From Phycomyces nitens (lineage: Eukaryota; Mucoromycota; Mucoromycetes; Mucorales; Phycomycetaceae), in assembly GCA_022702545.1 (NCBI GenBank), contig JAHRBC010000004.1, forward strand, positions 3,410,001-3,474,000: a stretch of 64,000 bases of DNA, given 5' to 3'. The notes beneath the pieces were generated by a model. It made no database searches. It was not told where the DNA came from and saw only the letters and a list, made by a program, of their open reading frames with translations. The position numbers and the translations under genes were made by a program. Positions 48,436-60,535 of the stretch are shown here, in pieces (the first letter of the stretch is position 1; the number at the start of each line of letters is the position of its first letter).

Positions 48436-49580
48436 TTAATTGTTTAATTTTTTATTCGTCATCTCTGACGGTCCACTGTGGTGGTGGGGGAGCATGCTGT
48501 CAGGGACTGGTTTGGTCACGACACTGTGGAAGCGTCTTTCCATCAGCTGTCGAGAATTGTTGCCCAAGTCGACACGGGCATACAAGTCAACCATTTCGAG
48601 GAAATGGTTGAACTAAAAGGACAATTAGTTTCTATTTATTATATTTCAAAAACAATAAACTTGGCTGGAAAACAATTTACCTCGTTGCTTCGCCAACTTG
48701 GGCGCTTGACGTGAACGATGCGCACACCTGGAGTCCCAGGTGTCTCATCACCAGACTCGCCATCAGACATTGCTCCTTTCTGAATGAGATTGGAGCAATC
48801 CCTACCCATTGCAGCATCAATGGCAGCCTTGTTCTTGGCATAGGTAAGGCCACGGCGTTTGAGGTGCTATAGATCAATTGGTATTAATATTACTCTTAAA
48901 ACTAAGCTCTGATTAGAATATAAAACACAACTTACATCACCCTCACGAGAAGAGCGCCGTGTCTTTGCCTTTGCGGCATCCCTCTTGCTAGAAGTCTGGG
49001 ACTCCAGGTGACACCGACTGCGGAAGTGGTTGTGAACCTTTTCACGGATGTCACTGTTTCGCAACCTGGGGTCCCGAGACCTTTGCACCAGGAAGGCCAT
49101 TAGGTTGTCCACCAACTCTTTATTTGGACTGTCGTTGAAGAAGACCTTGGTGTTCCACCTGGGCTTCCTGTTGTTGGCCTCAATTTCGGCCTGGTCATTC
49201 GACCTGAACCTTGGCGTCCACATGTAGCCATGAATAAGTCTCTATTTTATAGCATTAAATTAGTGAATTATTATTACTCTGTTACTTACAATCACTTCCG
49301 TGAGGTCCTTTGGTTTTGGCTCAGGAAGAACATTGCCAGTAGTGCTGACAACTGGGGCCACAGCAACAGGAACCACTGGCCCAGCATTTGAAGGCTGACC
49401 AGTGTTGGTGTTGCCTCCAACATTGGTACCACTTTGGCCGTTCATGGTGGTATATGCTTGTTTGAGAAAGCCTACGTCGTTGCTTATTGTCAAGACAGTT
49501 TGCTTCATAGCAATTATCTCCTCCATCATCCGAGGATTCTCTGCATTGGGCTGAGGAGCGAGTGCGCGTCTGTTTGCCAT
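48436..49580 (-). CDS. CACTA accessory gene (gene 2) of A1, frameshifted end
   Basis: Exons 49580-49290, 49241-48936, 48866-48681 and 48612-48436. The protein is near-identical to that of A2 (MANRRALAPQPNAENPRMM start). In the last exon a G run is one base shorter than in A2 (five against six, near 48484), so the end changes from PPPPQWTVRDDE to SMLPHHHSGPSEM and runs about five codons further. The affected part is the last dozen residues, so most of the protein is unaffected. Convergent with the transposase, about 110 bp between stops. Confidence 0.75.
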
Positions 49581-50410
49581 TGTCTAAAGAATATTAAAAT
49601 AGTCAGTGTCAATTATATTATACTGTGTCTGGATTTAATATAAATGATATTCTTTACTTGTAACTAAAAAGATAATAAGATGATGAGAACACAAAAGAGT
49701 GAGAAAGAACAAGTCAATTATACGAAAAGCATATTATATATTAATAGCCATATACATGGCTGTATCCAAAAAGACTTCTTGTAGACTATCAGAGTTGATA
49801 TCGGCAATCAAAATTGTCCTTTATTAATTAACTAGTGAGTTGGTCTCTTTGGATAAAGAAAAGACTTTGTAAAATCGGTTTTTATATACATATACTTTGG
49901 GTTTATTCTATAACACAATTAATATTACTATTCATTTAGCTTTAAATCTATTTGTCTATATATTTTATTCTGTTTAAATTATACAGGCTCTTTAACAATA
50001 AACATTATCCATCTATCCCGAAAACCTTATTCTTTGAACCAAACGATTCTTGATAGTGTTGATTACACAGCTTTTTTTTTTCACATTGATTCTGCGCCTT
50101 TATTGTAAGCCCAAGAAAATAATAAACAGCAGACTGAAACCTAGCAAAGCATATTAATCGCTCAGGATATATTTTGGATTCCATCCATTACACCTATTCT
50201 GTCTCTATTTCAAATTCGATGTGGGCCCTTGTAATTAATCTCTCTTTTTCCCTATATCCGCGCCAATTTACTTTTCTCTTTACACTCCCATAAACACAGG
50301 CTGATTCCGATGCATCCTTTCCACATTGCCCATCCAGGTTAACAATCATCAGTTAAACTCTCTGTAATCTTATAATTTATTCTGACTCTCTCTTTCTATC
50401 AATCTTATAG

Positions 50411-51270
50411 ACCTCTTTGACTCACACATCTCATTATATTATACTGTCATCGGGACCATGGTAAAAAAGTCTTTTCAAATCAAAATTTTCCTTATCTGAC
50501 TTTGTTTACTCTGCAATAGACCACCCCTGCCATTCACCCCATCTGCCTCTTCCATAATCTACGGCTGCTATCATGATGGTAATGCCGTTTCTTGTTCTTT
50601 ATACTTTTCTATAATATTATTTCCGTTTGCTCTTTTTATCTTATAGCCCTATTCCACCCGCATGGCCTATTATATAGCACCATCATCAGTGCCCAGGTAA
50701 AAAACTTTTTGTGTCAAAAAAAAATAATTTTCTTTTCTAACGTTGCTTATTCTAATTTAGGCTATCACCATCACTGTCCACCCCATCTGCCTCTCTCATC
50801 ATCTACGACTGGTTATCATAATGGTAATGCCGTTTCTTGGCCTTTATTCTTTTCCATAATATTATTCTGGCTATTTACTAATAATTTTTTATACTCTTAA
50901 CAAGACACTATTATTGGCCGCCATATATCATCCCTCTACTATAATCACCAACTCTGTTTTTGGTATGTAAATAAATTTTTCTATCACTCAATTCACCCAT
51001 ATTAATTTATTTTATCCCATCTCTAGTCAATCCAATCATACAAGATGCCATGTCACACAATTCAGCCCCTCTTTGTCCATTCTTATCCAATCTTTGCAAT
51101 GTAAGTATAATATCCCTCGCATCTTGAATAGCACCCGCACTCTTGAATATATATCGCTAATATAACTTTTATTATATCAGAACACTACCGCAACCACCTA
51201 AATTGCCGCCAGACCCTATTTTCAGGTATTGTTCAGTAGAGAAGCACCCGATCCAAGTAGTATCAAGTAG
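50411..51270 (+). pseudogene. Third gene of A1: chain of micro-exons
   Basis: Seven candidate exons of 45-90 nt (50411-50460, 50520-50578, 50647-50696, 50761-50823, 50905-50962, 51027-51100, 51181-51270) separated by GT..AG introns of 59-81 nt, with good donors (GTAAGTATA, GTATGTAAA, GTAATGCC) and acceptors. From the second exon on, one frame stays open across all junctions (YGCYHDALFHPHGLLY through SHNSAPLCPFLSNLCN) to a TAA at 51199. In A3 and element C that codon is CAA and the frame goes on to PDPSSIK. The first junction creates TGA, so the true 5' end is unknown. No known family recognised. Confidence 0.45.
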
Positions 51271-51809
51271 GCTGGTAGAAGCGGCAAGGATAGACCGTAA
51301 TAGTATTAGAACTCGTGTATAGAACCATTCTATTCTTTCCAATAAACACAAATATAAACCATAAACAACCTAATAAGTACGGGATATAAAATAATTGAGA
51401 GTATATCACTGGTCGAGAGTAATAAAGAGGATACCAAAATCAATAAATAATGGGCTATCTACTGTAGGCAAAGTACCTTATACTACAGTTATGTGACTTC
51501 TCAAGGGTGTAGGCAAAGGAACCTCGCCATTCTATTTTTAATAGACTTATTGAATATAATAAAATTAAAACTGAGATTTGCATAGGTAATTCTGGTATTC
51601 ACTTCAAGTTGACATATTAAGAATACTAACTCCCCTTACTAGCATCACCCCTAGTGGACTAAACACCAGTGTTTAGCGCGAAAATGCTCAGGCACCAAAG
51701 GTACCTTGTGCACTAGGCATTTGTTCACATAAACTCCAGTATATACCTTACCTTTGTCCAGGAATATACCTACCTATATACCAGTGTATATCAAATGGTT
51801 TTCCCAGTG

Positions 51810-52248
51810 TAATCAGCTCATTAGAAAAGAAAAGTGTATATCTTACAGAGATTGCCAAGTGTAAAAAGGACAAACCGTATTGTAATATGGCCGTAAAAAG
51901 TTTTTGCTCTTTTGTTTCTGGGGGAAAAAAGAGCAAGCTGCATTTCATTCCTAAATCAAAGGTAATCGAGCTAAAGATGGTTCAATTGGGATGTCAATCA
52001 GGTGTTTATAACTGTGCCGATCTTACATGAAGGAGGCTCATTTGGTTTTAATTCAAAGAGTCATTGCAAAGACAAGACAAGAGAAGCAAAAAGAAAAAGA
52101 AAAAAGAAAGCACACTAAGCATATGCTAAAAATGCAATGGGGCCAATAAGAGTTGCCTAAAAGAACAATCTTAAACCCTTGTTTTATTGCTTAGCACTTA
52201 CACAATACTCGTTTTTGGCAGTATAGAGCTATATTAAAGAGTAGAAAT
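51810..52248. mobile_element. Old D-like copy, right part
   Basis: Continues the D-like sequence broken at 44998: ACAGAGATTGCCAAG, TGTAATATGGCCGTAAAAAG, TTTCATTCCTAAATC and CTAAAGATGGTTC each have close counterparts in order in the D R half. No coding potential seen. It ends where the next D copy starts. Confidence 0.55.
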
Positions 52249-53742
52249 CACTACGGCGGAAAAAATGGTAGCTAACTACCATTTTGGTAGCATTACTACC
52301 ATTTTTTCCTACCAAAAAAAAACGGTAGTAAAGACTCTGTATAAGGCGATTTTGGTAGCTGTTACCATTTTTTTAGTGCAAAAAAAAGGGTAGTTATGAG
52401 GCAGGAATAGGCACAGCTACCATTTTTTTTATCCAACCAAAATCGTTTCTTTATATACTACAGCCTCTCTTTTATATTACTTTATATACTAGCACCCATT
52501 CTTTTTTTACTGCCATTTATTTGAAATAATGGTTTATTTTTTATTATAATTTTGATTTATTTCAAATAATATTAAAATATATATAATAATAATATAGAAA
52601 CATACAAAAAGCAAATACTATTTAATATTATAAAATGTATATGGTACAAACCTTTTACTCAATCTATACACGATGCCAACAACATGTTGTTATGACTTGG
52701 AAGGCCTTTGGTCTTCATCAATTGCTATAAAGATATTGTGGTCAGAGAATGAAGCAATCAAATAAACCAAGCATATTGTTTTGGATAGCATACCAGTATA
52801 TATTGTGCTTGTTAATCGGTATACCAAGCATCTCTTGAATTAATGCCACTATATGAAACGTACAGATGTAAATACTAGATGCAGTAGAAGGAGAATAGAG
52901 AATGTGCAATATGATTAATTAAAGAGTGTAAACATATTATAATATTCTTACCATAGAAAATATATTGCTGTAAAGTCAGCTCATAAGATTTAAAACTAAG
53001 TTGAATATAATGGTAGTTGGCAGAATGAGTACATCATTAAGAAAACAATATGCATATTCTACAGAGATTCCCAGGTGGGGAGGTGGGGAACGACAAACTT
53101 TAGTGTAATATAGCTGTAAAAAAATTTCACCTTTTTTTAGTGTCTGAAAAATTATGAGATGAGTGTTTCATTCCTTGATTAAAGATAGCAGAGCTGAAGA
53201 TGTGGTATACAAGATTCCAATTGGATGTTTATGTCATTGACAACCTTACATAAGGGAGGGTCATTTAGTTTTACTTCAAAAAAGTAGAGCAAAGAAAAGA
53301 AAAGAAATATAAACTAACCTCGGCGTAATACAGCTATAAAGAAATTTCATTTTTTTTTGGTGCTTGAAAAAGGGCAAGATGTGTGTTTCATTCCTAGATT
53401 AAAAACAACAGAGCTGAAGATGTGGTATACAAGATGCCAATTGGGTATTTATTAAGGTGGCAATCTTACGTGATAGAGAGTTATTCGATTTTATTTCAAA
53501 GGAGAGGACCAAAGCAAAGATAAAACAGCTAAAGGAAAAGAGGAAAAGAAAAAGTGCGCTAAAACATATACTAAAAATATGAGAGAACCAATAAGAGCAG
53601 CCTAAAGAATATTAAAGACTTAGTCTGTTTCTCTTAGATGAAGGCTCATTGCTCATTCCTAGTGGTGTAAACCTATATCAAACAGTGGAAATATTATATT
53701 AATATTAAATTGGGAATAGATGAGCAACAAAAAAGCTCTAAC

Positions 53743-54087
53743 TTATAGTACATCTGTCATGATTGGTGATTCAGCCTCGTCATCTGTTTGAAATACCTCA
53801 TCTTCTGAAAGAAAAGAACTGCTTGCTCCTTCCTGCTATAACATAATAAAAATATTGTATTAATTATAATATATATTCAAATATTTGTTAATTAATAAAC
53901 TTGCCTGGCTGTTCTCTGCCATTTTTCTCTTATGAGTCTGGTTTGCACTCTTAAAGGTGTCTCGGAGAAGATTCTTGGCACACCATATTCTTTTGCACTT
54001 GTAAATGTAGAGTGCTATTGTCCTAGCCGTGCCACACTGGCCACAATCATTGATGACAGGTACGTTGATTTTGTCATCATTGACCAA
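53743..54087 (-). CDS. Possible antisense zinc-finger gene in D
   Basis: Minus-strand frame with NDCGQCGTARTIALYIYKC and KRIWCAKN, a C-x2-C-x13-C-x4-C pattern, then a basic stretch (KSANQTHKRKMAEN). A GC-AG intron (53904 to 53836, GCAAGT donor) joins it to an acidic second exon reading SSSFLSEDEVFQTDDEAES, with stop at 53743. In the other D copies the second cysteine codon (TGT) is TGA. It overlaps the opposite-strand D gene exon, so one of the two may be a by-product of the other. The 5' end is not defined. Confidence 0.35.
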
Positions 54088-55075
54088 GAAGTGTCTTTGC
54101 TGCTATTGTTATTATTAGTCAAATAATCTCTTACCTATCCATGGAAAGAGTAATTGGAGTATACTCCAAGCTTATCAGGTCGAGGTCAAAGGGCAGTAGA
54201 AACGCCAGTTTGCTTGTTGAGCACTTTGCTGTTCATAACTTTGTCAGTTCAGCAAACAGCTCTCAGAATTATCCTTGTACAAGTCAGCCGTCCACATATA
54301 ATGAAGCAAGTTTCTTAGATCTTCCAGATGGTGTAAGTGCTCCCCAGCTATGGGAGCCATTCAACTGACATGCCAGCTTGAATAATAATGACGTGGAAGG
54401 TGTCAGCAGCCCTGTTGTCAAGAATACTTTGGCAAAGTACTATGTGTGAAACAGTGTTATGAACAGTATTGAACTTGATAACCCAACGATTGTTGTTGCT
54501 TCTTGTCTTTGGAAAAATTTAACCGTGCATGCTTCATGAATGTACCAAAGAATAAAAAACGAGACCAGACGTGACAATCATCATGTGATGTTTACCTGTC
54601 CGTACAGAAAGTGAGTATTGGTATTATTCAAAATACAAAATAGAGATCACTCGCATTTTTTATATTTTTATCTAGCCGTCGCAATATAACTATTCAAAGC
54701 TGATTTGTTGGCACCATGGAATTTTATTTTGAGCATAAAGAGGTTGATGGCACACTGCACTTTCTGGAATTCGTTGAAGTGATGAAAGAGCATGGTACAG
54801 CAGCCCATGACTCTTCTGTGCCAATTGTAATACAGTGGTCACACAGCTCAACTAGACAAACAACCCAGCCAAAATATGCCGTTATCAATGTGGATGACAT
54901 TCAGCATCAAGTTGGGCTCATCCAGTACCCTCCAAGTGTTAATCAGTTCTTTGTCATTGCACCATATTATGTGTTTAATGAAAATCTGTGTATGACTAGA
55001 GGCAACCGTGCCACTTTATTAAAATTTTCCTTTTCTTTTTTCTTTACTTATAAATATCAATACCAAATAAAATAA
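53937..55075 (+). pseudogene. D-element gene remnant, 52249 copy
   Basis: Same gene as in the other D copies. The first exons are readable (MSLVCTLKGVSEKILGTPYS, MERVIGVYSKLIRSRSKGS). The TGA after LWEPFN is present again, and the second exon has extra stops (TATGTGTGA near 54448, TGA near 54538). The last exon, 54716 on, runs past the usual stop because TATAA became TATTA, ending at 55075. Confidence 0.5.
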
Positions 55076-55426
55076 AATGGCTAATAATGTCAAAAATAAA
55101 AATTCGGTTTCAAAAAAACGGTAGCATAACTACTGTTTTGTTCACACAGGCGAAAAATTATTTTTCTCAAAAATGCGCAACATTGTTAACACCAAATAAA
55201 ATGCTCATTTCAATAAATAACGTTGCCTAAAAACTTACAAGCCCTTTCTATGGTACTACAACTACCTCATTGCCAGAGGAAAAGAGATTCCATGTGACTT
55301 TTATGAATCGGCATCGATGACATTACCTTTCAACCACAATCTGCGGAGATAAAGCAGTCTAAAATCAGAAAAAACGGCAGTTATGTTACCGTTTCGGTAG
55401 CTGTTCCCACTCCTCTCGCCGTAGTG

Positions 55427-55631
55427 TCAGCTGCGCACTCTTGCCCATATTTGATAATTTATTTTCAACATCCCCAAGAATATTAATTTCGCGACCTTCA
55501 AAAGACAGAGAAAATATTGTAGTTGAATAATCAACAAAAATAAAGACATACAAGCGCTGCTCGCTCTCCAAGGGCTCCCTGATTACCTCCCAACTACAGG
55601 CAGAAAGAATATCTGGTTCTACTACAAAGAT
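55427..55631 (-). other. Exon-like fragment of unknown gene beside D
   Basis: Minus-strand open segment of about 67 codons between a possible acceptor (ATTAG at 55632) and the D end, with protein-like composition: EPDILSACSWEVIREPLE, RLYVFIFVDYS, GREINILGDVENKL. It resembles no element gene in this window, so it could be the only piece of host coding sequence here. The rest of the spacer to 55886 is AT-rich, with no gene seen. Confidence 0.3.
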
Positions 55632-56126
55632 CTAATTATATGGTCCTATGATTTTATGATTTTATAGTTAGATCTATGCTTATTAAGCTATTAATATGGA
55701 GGCTCTACTGAGTTTATAAATTATTTGACTGCTGGCTACAATTAGAGTTTTTGTGGTTTGGTTTAGTGGTAGACTTTACTGCTGATATATCTGTATCTTG
55801 TTTAAGAATAAGTATAAGTATAATTTTTAATGACAGGAAAGAATTTATTTGACAAAAAAAAGATAAGTATATTGGCATAAGGCATACACTGCAAAAATCA
55901 ATTTAAATCATAATTTAATAGTTATCTGGAATTATCAATAACATGAGTAAAAATATTTATAACTCAGGCAAAATCTTGCATTAACAATAGAGATTGATTT
56001 GAATGTTTTTATTGGCTGAATGATATTCAATCATTTGATTTATTATTCTCAAGTAAAAAAGTATTTTTTAATTATTAGTACTGGATACTTTGTACTCCTT
56101 CTTTACTATACTAAGTAACAAGAAAA

Positions 56127-59100
56127 ATGTCTTCCATTCGTAATTCCAATGAAGTGCAATGCAGATGCTCGAAATGCTCTCGCAATCATTCTGGCTTCAC
56201 AATGACGAGCAAAAGAACTGCAGCACGCCATGTCCAAAGTGATGAGGACAAATTGTTTAACAGCCAGATTAATAGTAAATAAGCTACAGAAATATAGACC
56301 TTAATAATAATAATATATAATCCAAACCAAATAGCATATTCAAGCCAAGTAAACACTATCAATAATACTATGGACATAGACCAGACTGAAGAGAGTTTTG
56401 AGTGTAATTTTATTTTATTTACCAAAGGGATATTCAACTGTATTTAAATTGTGTATCCATAGACAATATTTCTTCTCCTGGTACACCTTTACCAATTGAG
56501 AATATAGAGTTCTTCTTACCTCTTTCAGTGGAAGAGTCTATTTTTGGAACAGGTGAAGAAGATCTTGATGCTTTCTCTGACTCTGAAGACTATGAGAAGA
56601 GTGATGACGATGAAGAGCAGGACCAGGATGAAGAAACAGGTGCAAAATAAAAAAAGGATGATGTTATTACTAAAAGGAATACATTAACATGCGGCTCAAT
56701 CAACTTATAGATAATTTACCAAACCTTCCTCAAGATCCATGGCACCGACTGATAACGGTGTTCATTGTCATGTTCATATCTTGTTTTGTTGTTGATGAGG
56801 GCAGCGCCATTTTGATTACCTTTATCAATTCCGTTCTTGAGCACTATGGCGAGGAATTTCGTCTTCCTACTAGTATTCCTGGCTTGAAGAAAATGAGTGG
56901 ATTCAGCAACTTAACAAGTGGCGTGTCAAAATATGTAGCATGTGGAAATTGTCATAGTATCTTCAGTGATGTTAATGGAGCTCCTAGTACATGCGACTTC
57001 ACGAAACTTGGAAGCAATAGAGAGTGTGGAAACGCATTGTACAAAATCAGCAACAACAAAACTATGAGACCAAACCGCACATATGTATATAACTCACTCA
57101 AAACAGCCTTGAAAAAAATGTTCCAGCGCCCTACATTTGAGAATCAAATTAACAAGTGGAATCGTGGACCAAAGATTGATGGAACAATGTTTGACGTATA
57201 TGATGGAAGAATGTGGAAGGAGTTCGTAGATGAAGCTGGTTTACAATTTGTTGCCAAGGAAAGGTCGTTGCTGCTCACTCTCAACATCGATTGGTTTCAA
57301 CCCTTTGATGGGGTAACATATTCCTGTGGAGCAATATACCTGACGATCAACAACCTCCCAAGAGAAGAGCGAAATAAGGCAGAGAATGTCATACTTGTGG
57401 GTCTGATGCCTGGACCAAAAGAAGCCAGCACTTCAGAGATAAATAACTATCTTCGTCCTCTTGTTGATGAGCTGAAAGACTTGTACAAAGGCATCTATAT
57501 CAACACCCACACATGCTCCAAGACTCTGGTCCGTGCTGCTCTGCTAATGGTTGCATGCGATATACCTGCTGCAAGAAAAACATGTGGATTCACTTCGCAC
57601 AACAGTACAAATGCATGCCATAAGTGTAATCGCCACTTCCATCGGTTTGAAGGTACCAGCATCGTCGATTATTCTGGTTTCAAGTCGTCTGAATGGACAG
57701 GCAGAACCAAAGAAGAAAATATGAAGCATGCTAGTATGTGGAAGAATGCAGTAACCAATACAGAGAGAAAACGATTGGAGGTTGAAAACGGGGTTCGCTG
57801 GTCAGAGCTCCATCGACTAGGATACTTTGAGCCCGTAAGATCAACAATAATTGATCCAATGCACAACCTTTTCCTGGGAACTGCAAAGAGAATGATCGAA
57901 AAATGGTTATTTGATAATCTTCTCAATGACCATGATCTTGCGGAAATGCAAAATGAAGCAAATACCATGACTCTGCCACCAGACTATACCACGTTAACCA
58001 CAAAGATTGGAAAGGGATTTCCTTTCATGAAAGCCGATGAATGGAAATCCTGGTGCTTAGTATATTCTCCTGTCGTGCTCAAGTCTCGATTACCCAATGA
58101 TCTTTTTGTCAACTGGATTCATTTCGTTGATGCATGCCGATTATTAACAAAGCCAAGTATCACCAATGAAGAATTAAGCCAAGCTCACAACAGTCTGGAG
58201 AAATTCTGTATTGGATGTGAGAAATTATATGAGCCCGATCTTTTATCGCCCAATATGCACCTTCATCTTCACCTGAAAGAAACGATCCAAGATTTTGGCC
58301 CAATATACGGATACTGGCTTTTCAGCTTTGAACGATACAATGGCCTGATCAAAGGTTTCAACACGAACAAGAAGAATGGTTTTGAAAAAACCTATATGGA
58401 TAAATTTATCGAAAATGCATCAAAGGGCGATTTTTACAGATCACACCTCACCACCCTCACCAACCCATCTCATCTCTCCCTCTTCCAAAAACTGTCTACC
58501 AGTATAACAGAAACCTATGCCACAATCCCTCCCCAAAACAATATGATTACCATATTTCACTTGCCTACGTTTGTTGACTCTGCAACTGAAACTGAAACAT
58601 GCATATTAGGAAACGAGTCTCTTCCACCATCAGCCTTGCCATTAAAACTCCAAGAGCCAACAACAATGAGAACGGCCGAGTACAATTGCCTTCTCAAGTT
58701 CTATCGCATTGAGTACCAAGACAATCTCTTGCAAAGCGCCAAAGGTGTAGTCCAGAGCTCAAATTTTGTCAATGACCGAATCCAGAAGATTCCATTCATT
58801 AATCTTCTTGGCCAAGTCTACAAAGGTGGTGAAGGGTCAAATACAAGAGGGTCGTATATCCAGGCTATATACATTGAGAAAAATAGTGAGTCGAGCTATA
58901 CCTATGCTGGCTATATCAAGTATCTTTTTGCCCACAATTTTTCTCCAAAACCCACCTATGACAACTTTATGACACGACTCAATCCTCAGCATGTCTTTGC
59001 TTTTGTTGAATGGTACGAAGTTCTTCAACATCAGCCAAGAATAGACCAAGGAATTGATATGTATAAGCCGACCTTTCAAAAATATGACTATGACAACATT

Positions 59101-59208
59101 CTACCAGTTCATCGAATTCTATCTCCAATTGCAATCGGCAATCAAGCTTCTGGCCGTGGTGCAGCCAAAGTCATTGTTATTCCATTGCCTAGAAAAATTT
59201 ATGCTTAA
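56127..59208 (+). CDS. Tnp2-type CACTA transposase of E1, intact
   Basis: Exons 56127-56274 (148 nt), 56350-56403, 56463-56639 and 56711-59208 join to 958 residues, each intron in phase 1 as in A1. Exon 1 has CRCSKCSRNHSGF. Exon 3 is acidic (SDDDEEQDQDEET). The main exon has IDWFQPFDGVTYSCGAIYL near residue 320, GLMPGPKEAS, CHKCNRHFHRFEG, DPMHNLFLGTAKRM and FGPIYGYWLFSFERYNG. The last intron donor is GTGCAAAA, weaker than the others. The end PLPRKIYA matches PLPKKQYA of family A. It presumably mobilises CACTGCAAAAA-ended elements. Confidence 0.9.
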
Positions 59209-59305
59209 TCTTCTTCTTATTTTTTTACTTTCTTACATAAAATATGCAATATATATATGCCAAAATCAATATAGATGAAGGAGTGAAAAAGAGATGCTTG
59301 TTGAT

Positions 59306-60535
59306 TTATTCACGCTTTGACCATGCGGGAATTTTGGCTACTAAGCCGCGAGGAATTGTCTTTTGTATGACAACATAATGACGAGTCTTTAATTGACTGG
59401 CTTTCTTTCCTAGATCTTTTTTGGCAAGCATGTCCAAAAAGTCAAACAGCTCATTCAGCTATACAGATATATTTTATCATTAGACATAAAACATAAGAAA
59501 TATCAATCTGCCTGTGTTTTACCTCATCACTCCTCCAATTTGGACGAAGTACCCTCACAGTGATCTCCATGTCTGTTTCATCATCTGACATTACATCTCT
59601 ATGAAAGACGCCACTGGCATCCCTGTTGAATCTTCTTTCAACAGCTTCCTTGTGCTTTACAAAGGTTCTCTTTCGTCTCTTGAAAAGCTAAAGTGAAAAA
59701 GCATAATATATAAATATTTGCGCATTTTATTTAATATTCACTTACTTCAGTTTTTCGGTTGCCTCTTCGGTTTGCTGTCTTTTTTGCTTCTCTAAGCTCT
59801 GGCACAAGCTTGCTATCAGCCAAACGGTTATAATAATTATTTATAATTATTGTGCCCAGTTCTTTTCCTGTTACTGATGTTGATTCAGGCTGTTCACGGG
59901 CATATATGATCAGAGCGTTTGCTAGATTCTGATTGACATCATCAGCCAATCCAACACTGACATCCCAAGTTGGCTTCTCTTCATTATCCTTGATCAAACT
60001 GGGATCGTCTGATTTAAGATGAAAGTTTTTCAAGTAATCTCGAATAACTTTCTAAAAGTATATATTAATAATATATTTTGATATTACTGTTTCATTTAGA
60101 ACTTACAGATAACTTTGGATATCTTGTTGCACTGACGATATCCTGAAGGCTAACTTGTGAGTTAGAGACAGAAAGAATATCTTCAGGTTGGATGATATTC
60201 ACGATCTCATCATTTTCTACCACGGGCATTTGGACTGATACTTGGTCTCTGGCTTGGCAAGCAACAAGACCATTGAGAGACAACATCATTTGCCTTTCGT
60301 TATCATACACTGCACCAACTTGTGTTGATACACCAGTTAACTTTTTATCAACGGTGGATAAAAGGCCAACCATAGTGTTATATTCACTCCTGGGGATTGT
60401 TACATCGTCAGATCTAGAAGCAAGTAATGGGCGAGGGGTGACAACACGGCCAGTGTTCACTGTGGTAAGTAGTGATCTGGAGGATGACGCTCTTGCAGAC
60501 ATGTTCTTCTTTCCCTTGTTTAATTGCTGGCTCAT
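59306..60535 (-). CDS. CACTA accessory gene (gene 2) of E1
   Basis: Exons 60535-60107, 60051-59746, 59687-59523 and 59458-59306 give 350 residues in one frame, all introns phase 0. Exon 2 is 306 nt, as in family A. Shared features: exon 3 with KRRKRTFVKHKEA, MSDDETD and RPNWRSDE (family A: MSDGESGDE and RPSWRSNE), and exon 4 starting LNELFDFLDMLAKKDLGKK (family A: FNHFLEMVDLYARVDLGNN). The N-terminal region is longer and unlike family A (MSQQLNKGKKNMSARASSS). Conservation over such distance implies a real function in transposition; which one is unknown. It converges on the transposase, with 97 bp between stops. Confidence 0.8.

Larger units (their letters stand above)
44999..51809 (+). mobile_element. 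A1: complete CACTA/EnSpm element (6811 bp)
   Basis: Terminal repeats CACTGGAAAAAC and GGTTTTCCCAGTG, with a TAA duplication at 44996-44998 and 51810-51812. Order: transposase (plus), accessory gene (minus, convergent), then a 2.2 kb tail with a chain of micro-exons (plus). The transposase frame is intact, the accessory gene has one base missing near its end, and the third gene has a stop, so A1 may be active or recently so. Confidence 0.92.
52249..55426 (+). mobile_element. D element, older degenerate copy (3178 bp)
   Basis: R terminus CACTACGGCGG at 52249 and L-type end CTCGCCGTAGTG at 55426. Many of its subterminal motifs have decayed to ATGGTAG. Flanks AAT and TCA do not match, so either the duplication has been lost or this is a recombinant: its L end (GGTAGCTGTTCCCACTCC) belongs to the older subfamily also seen at 33689. 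52249-53740 holds no gene. Confidence 0.75.
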
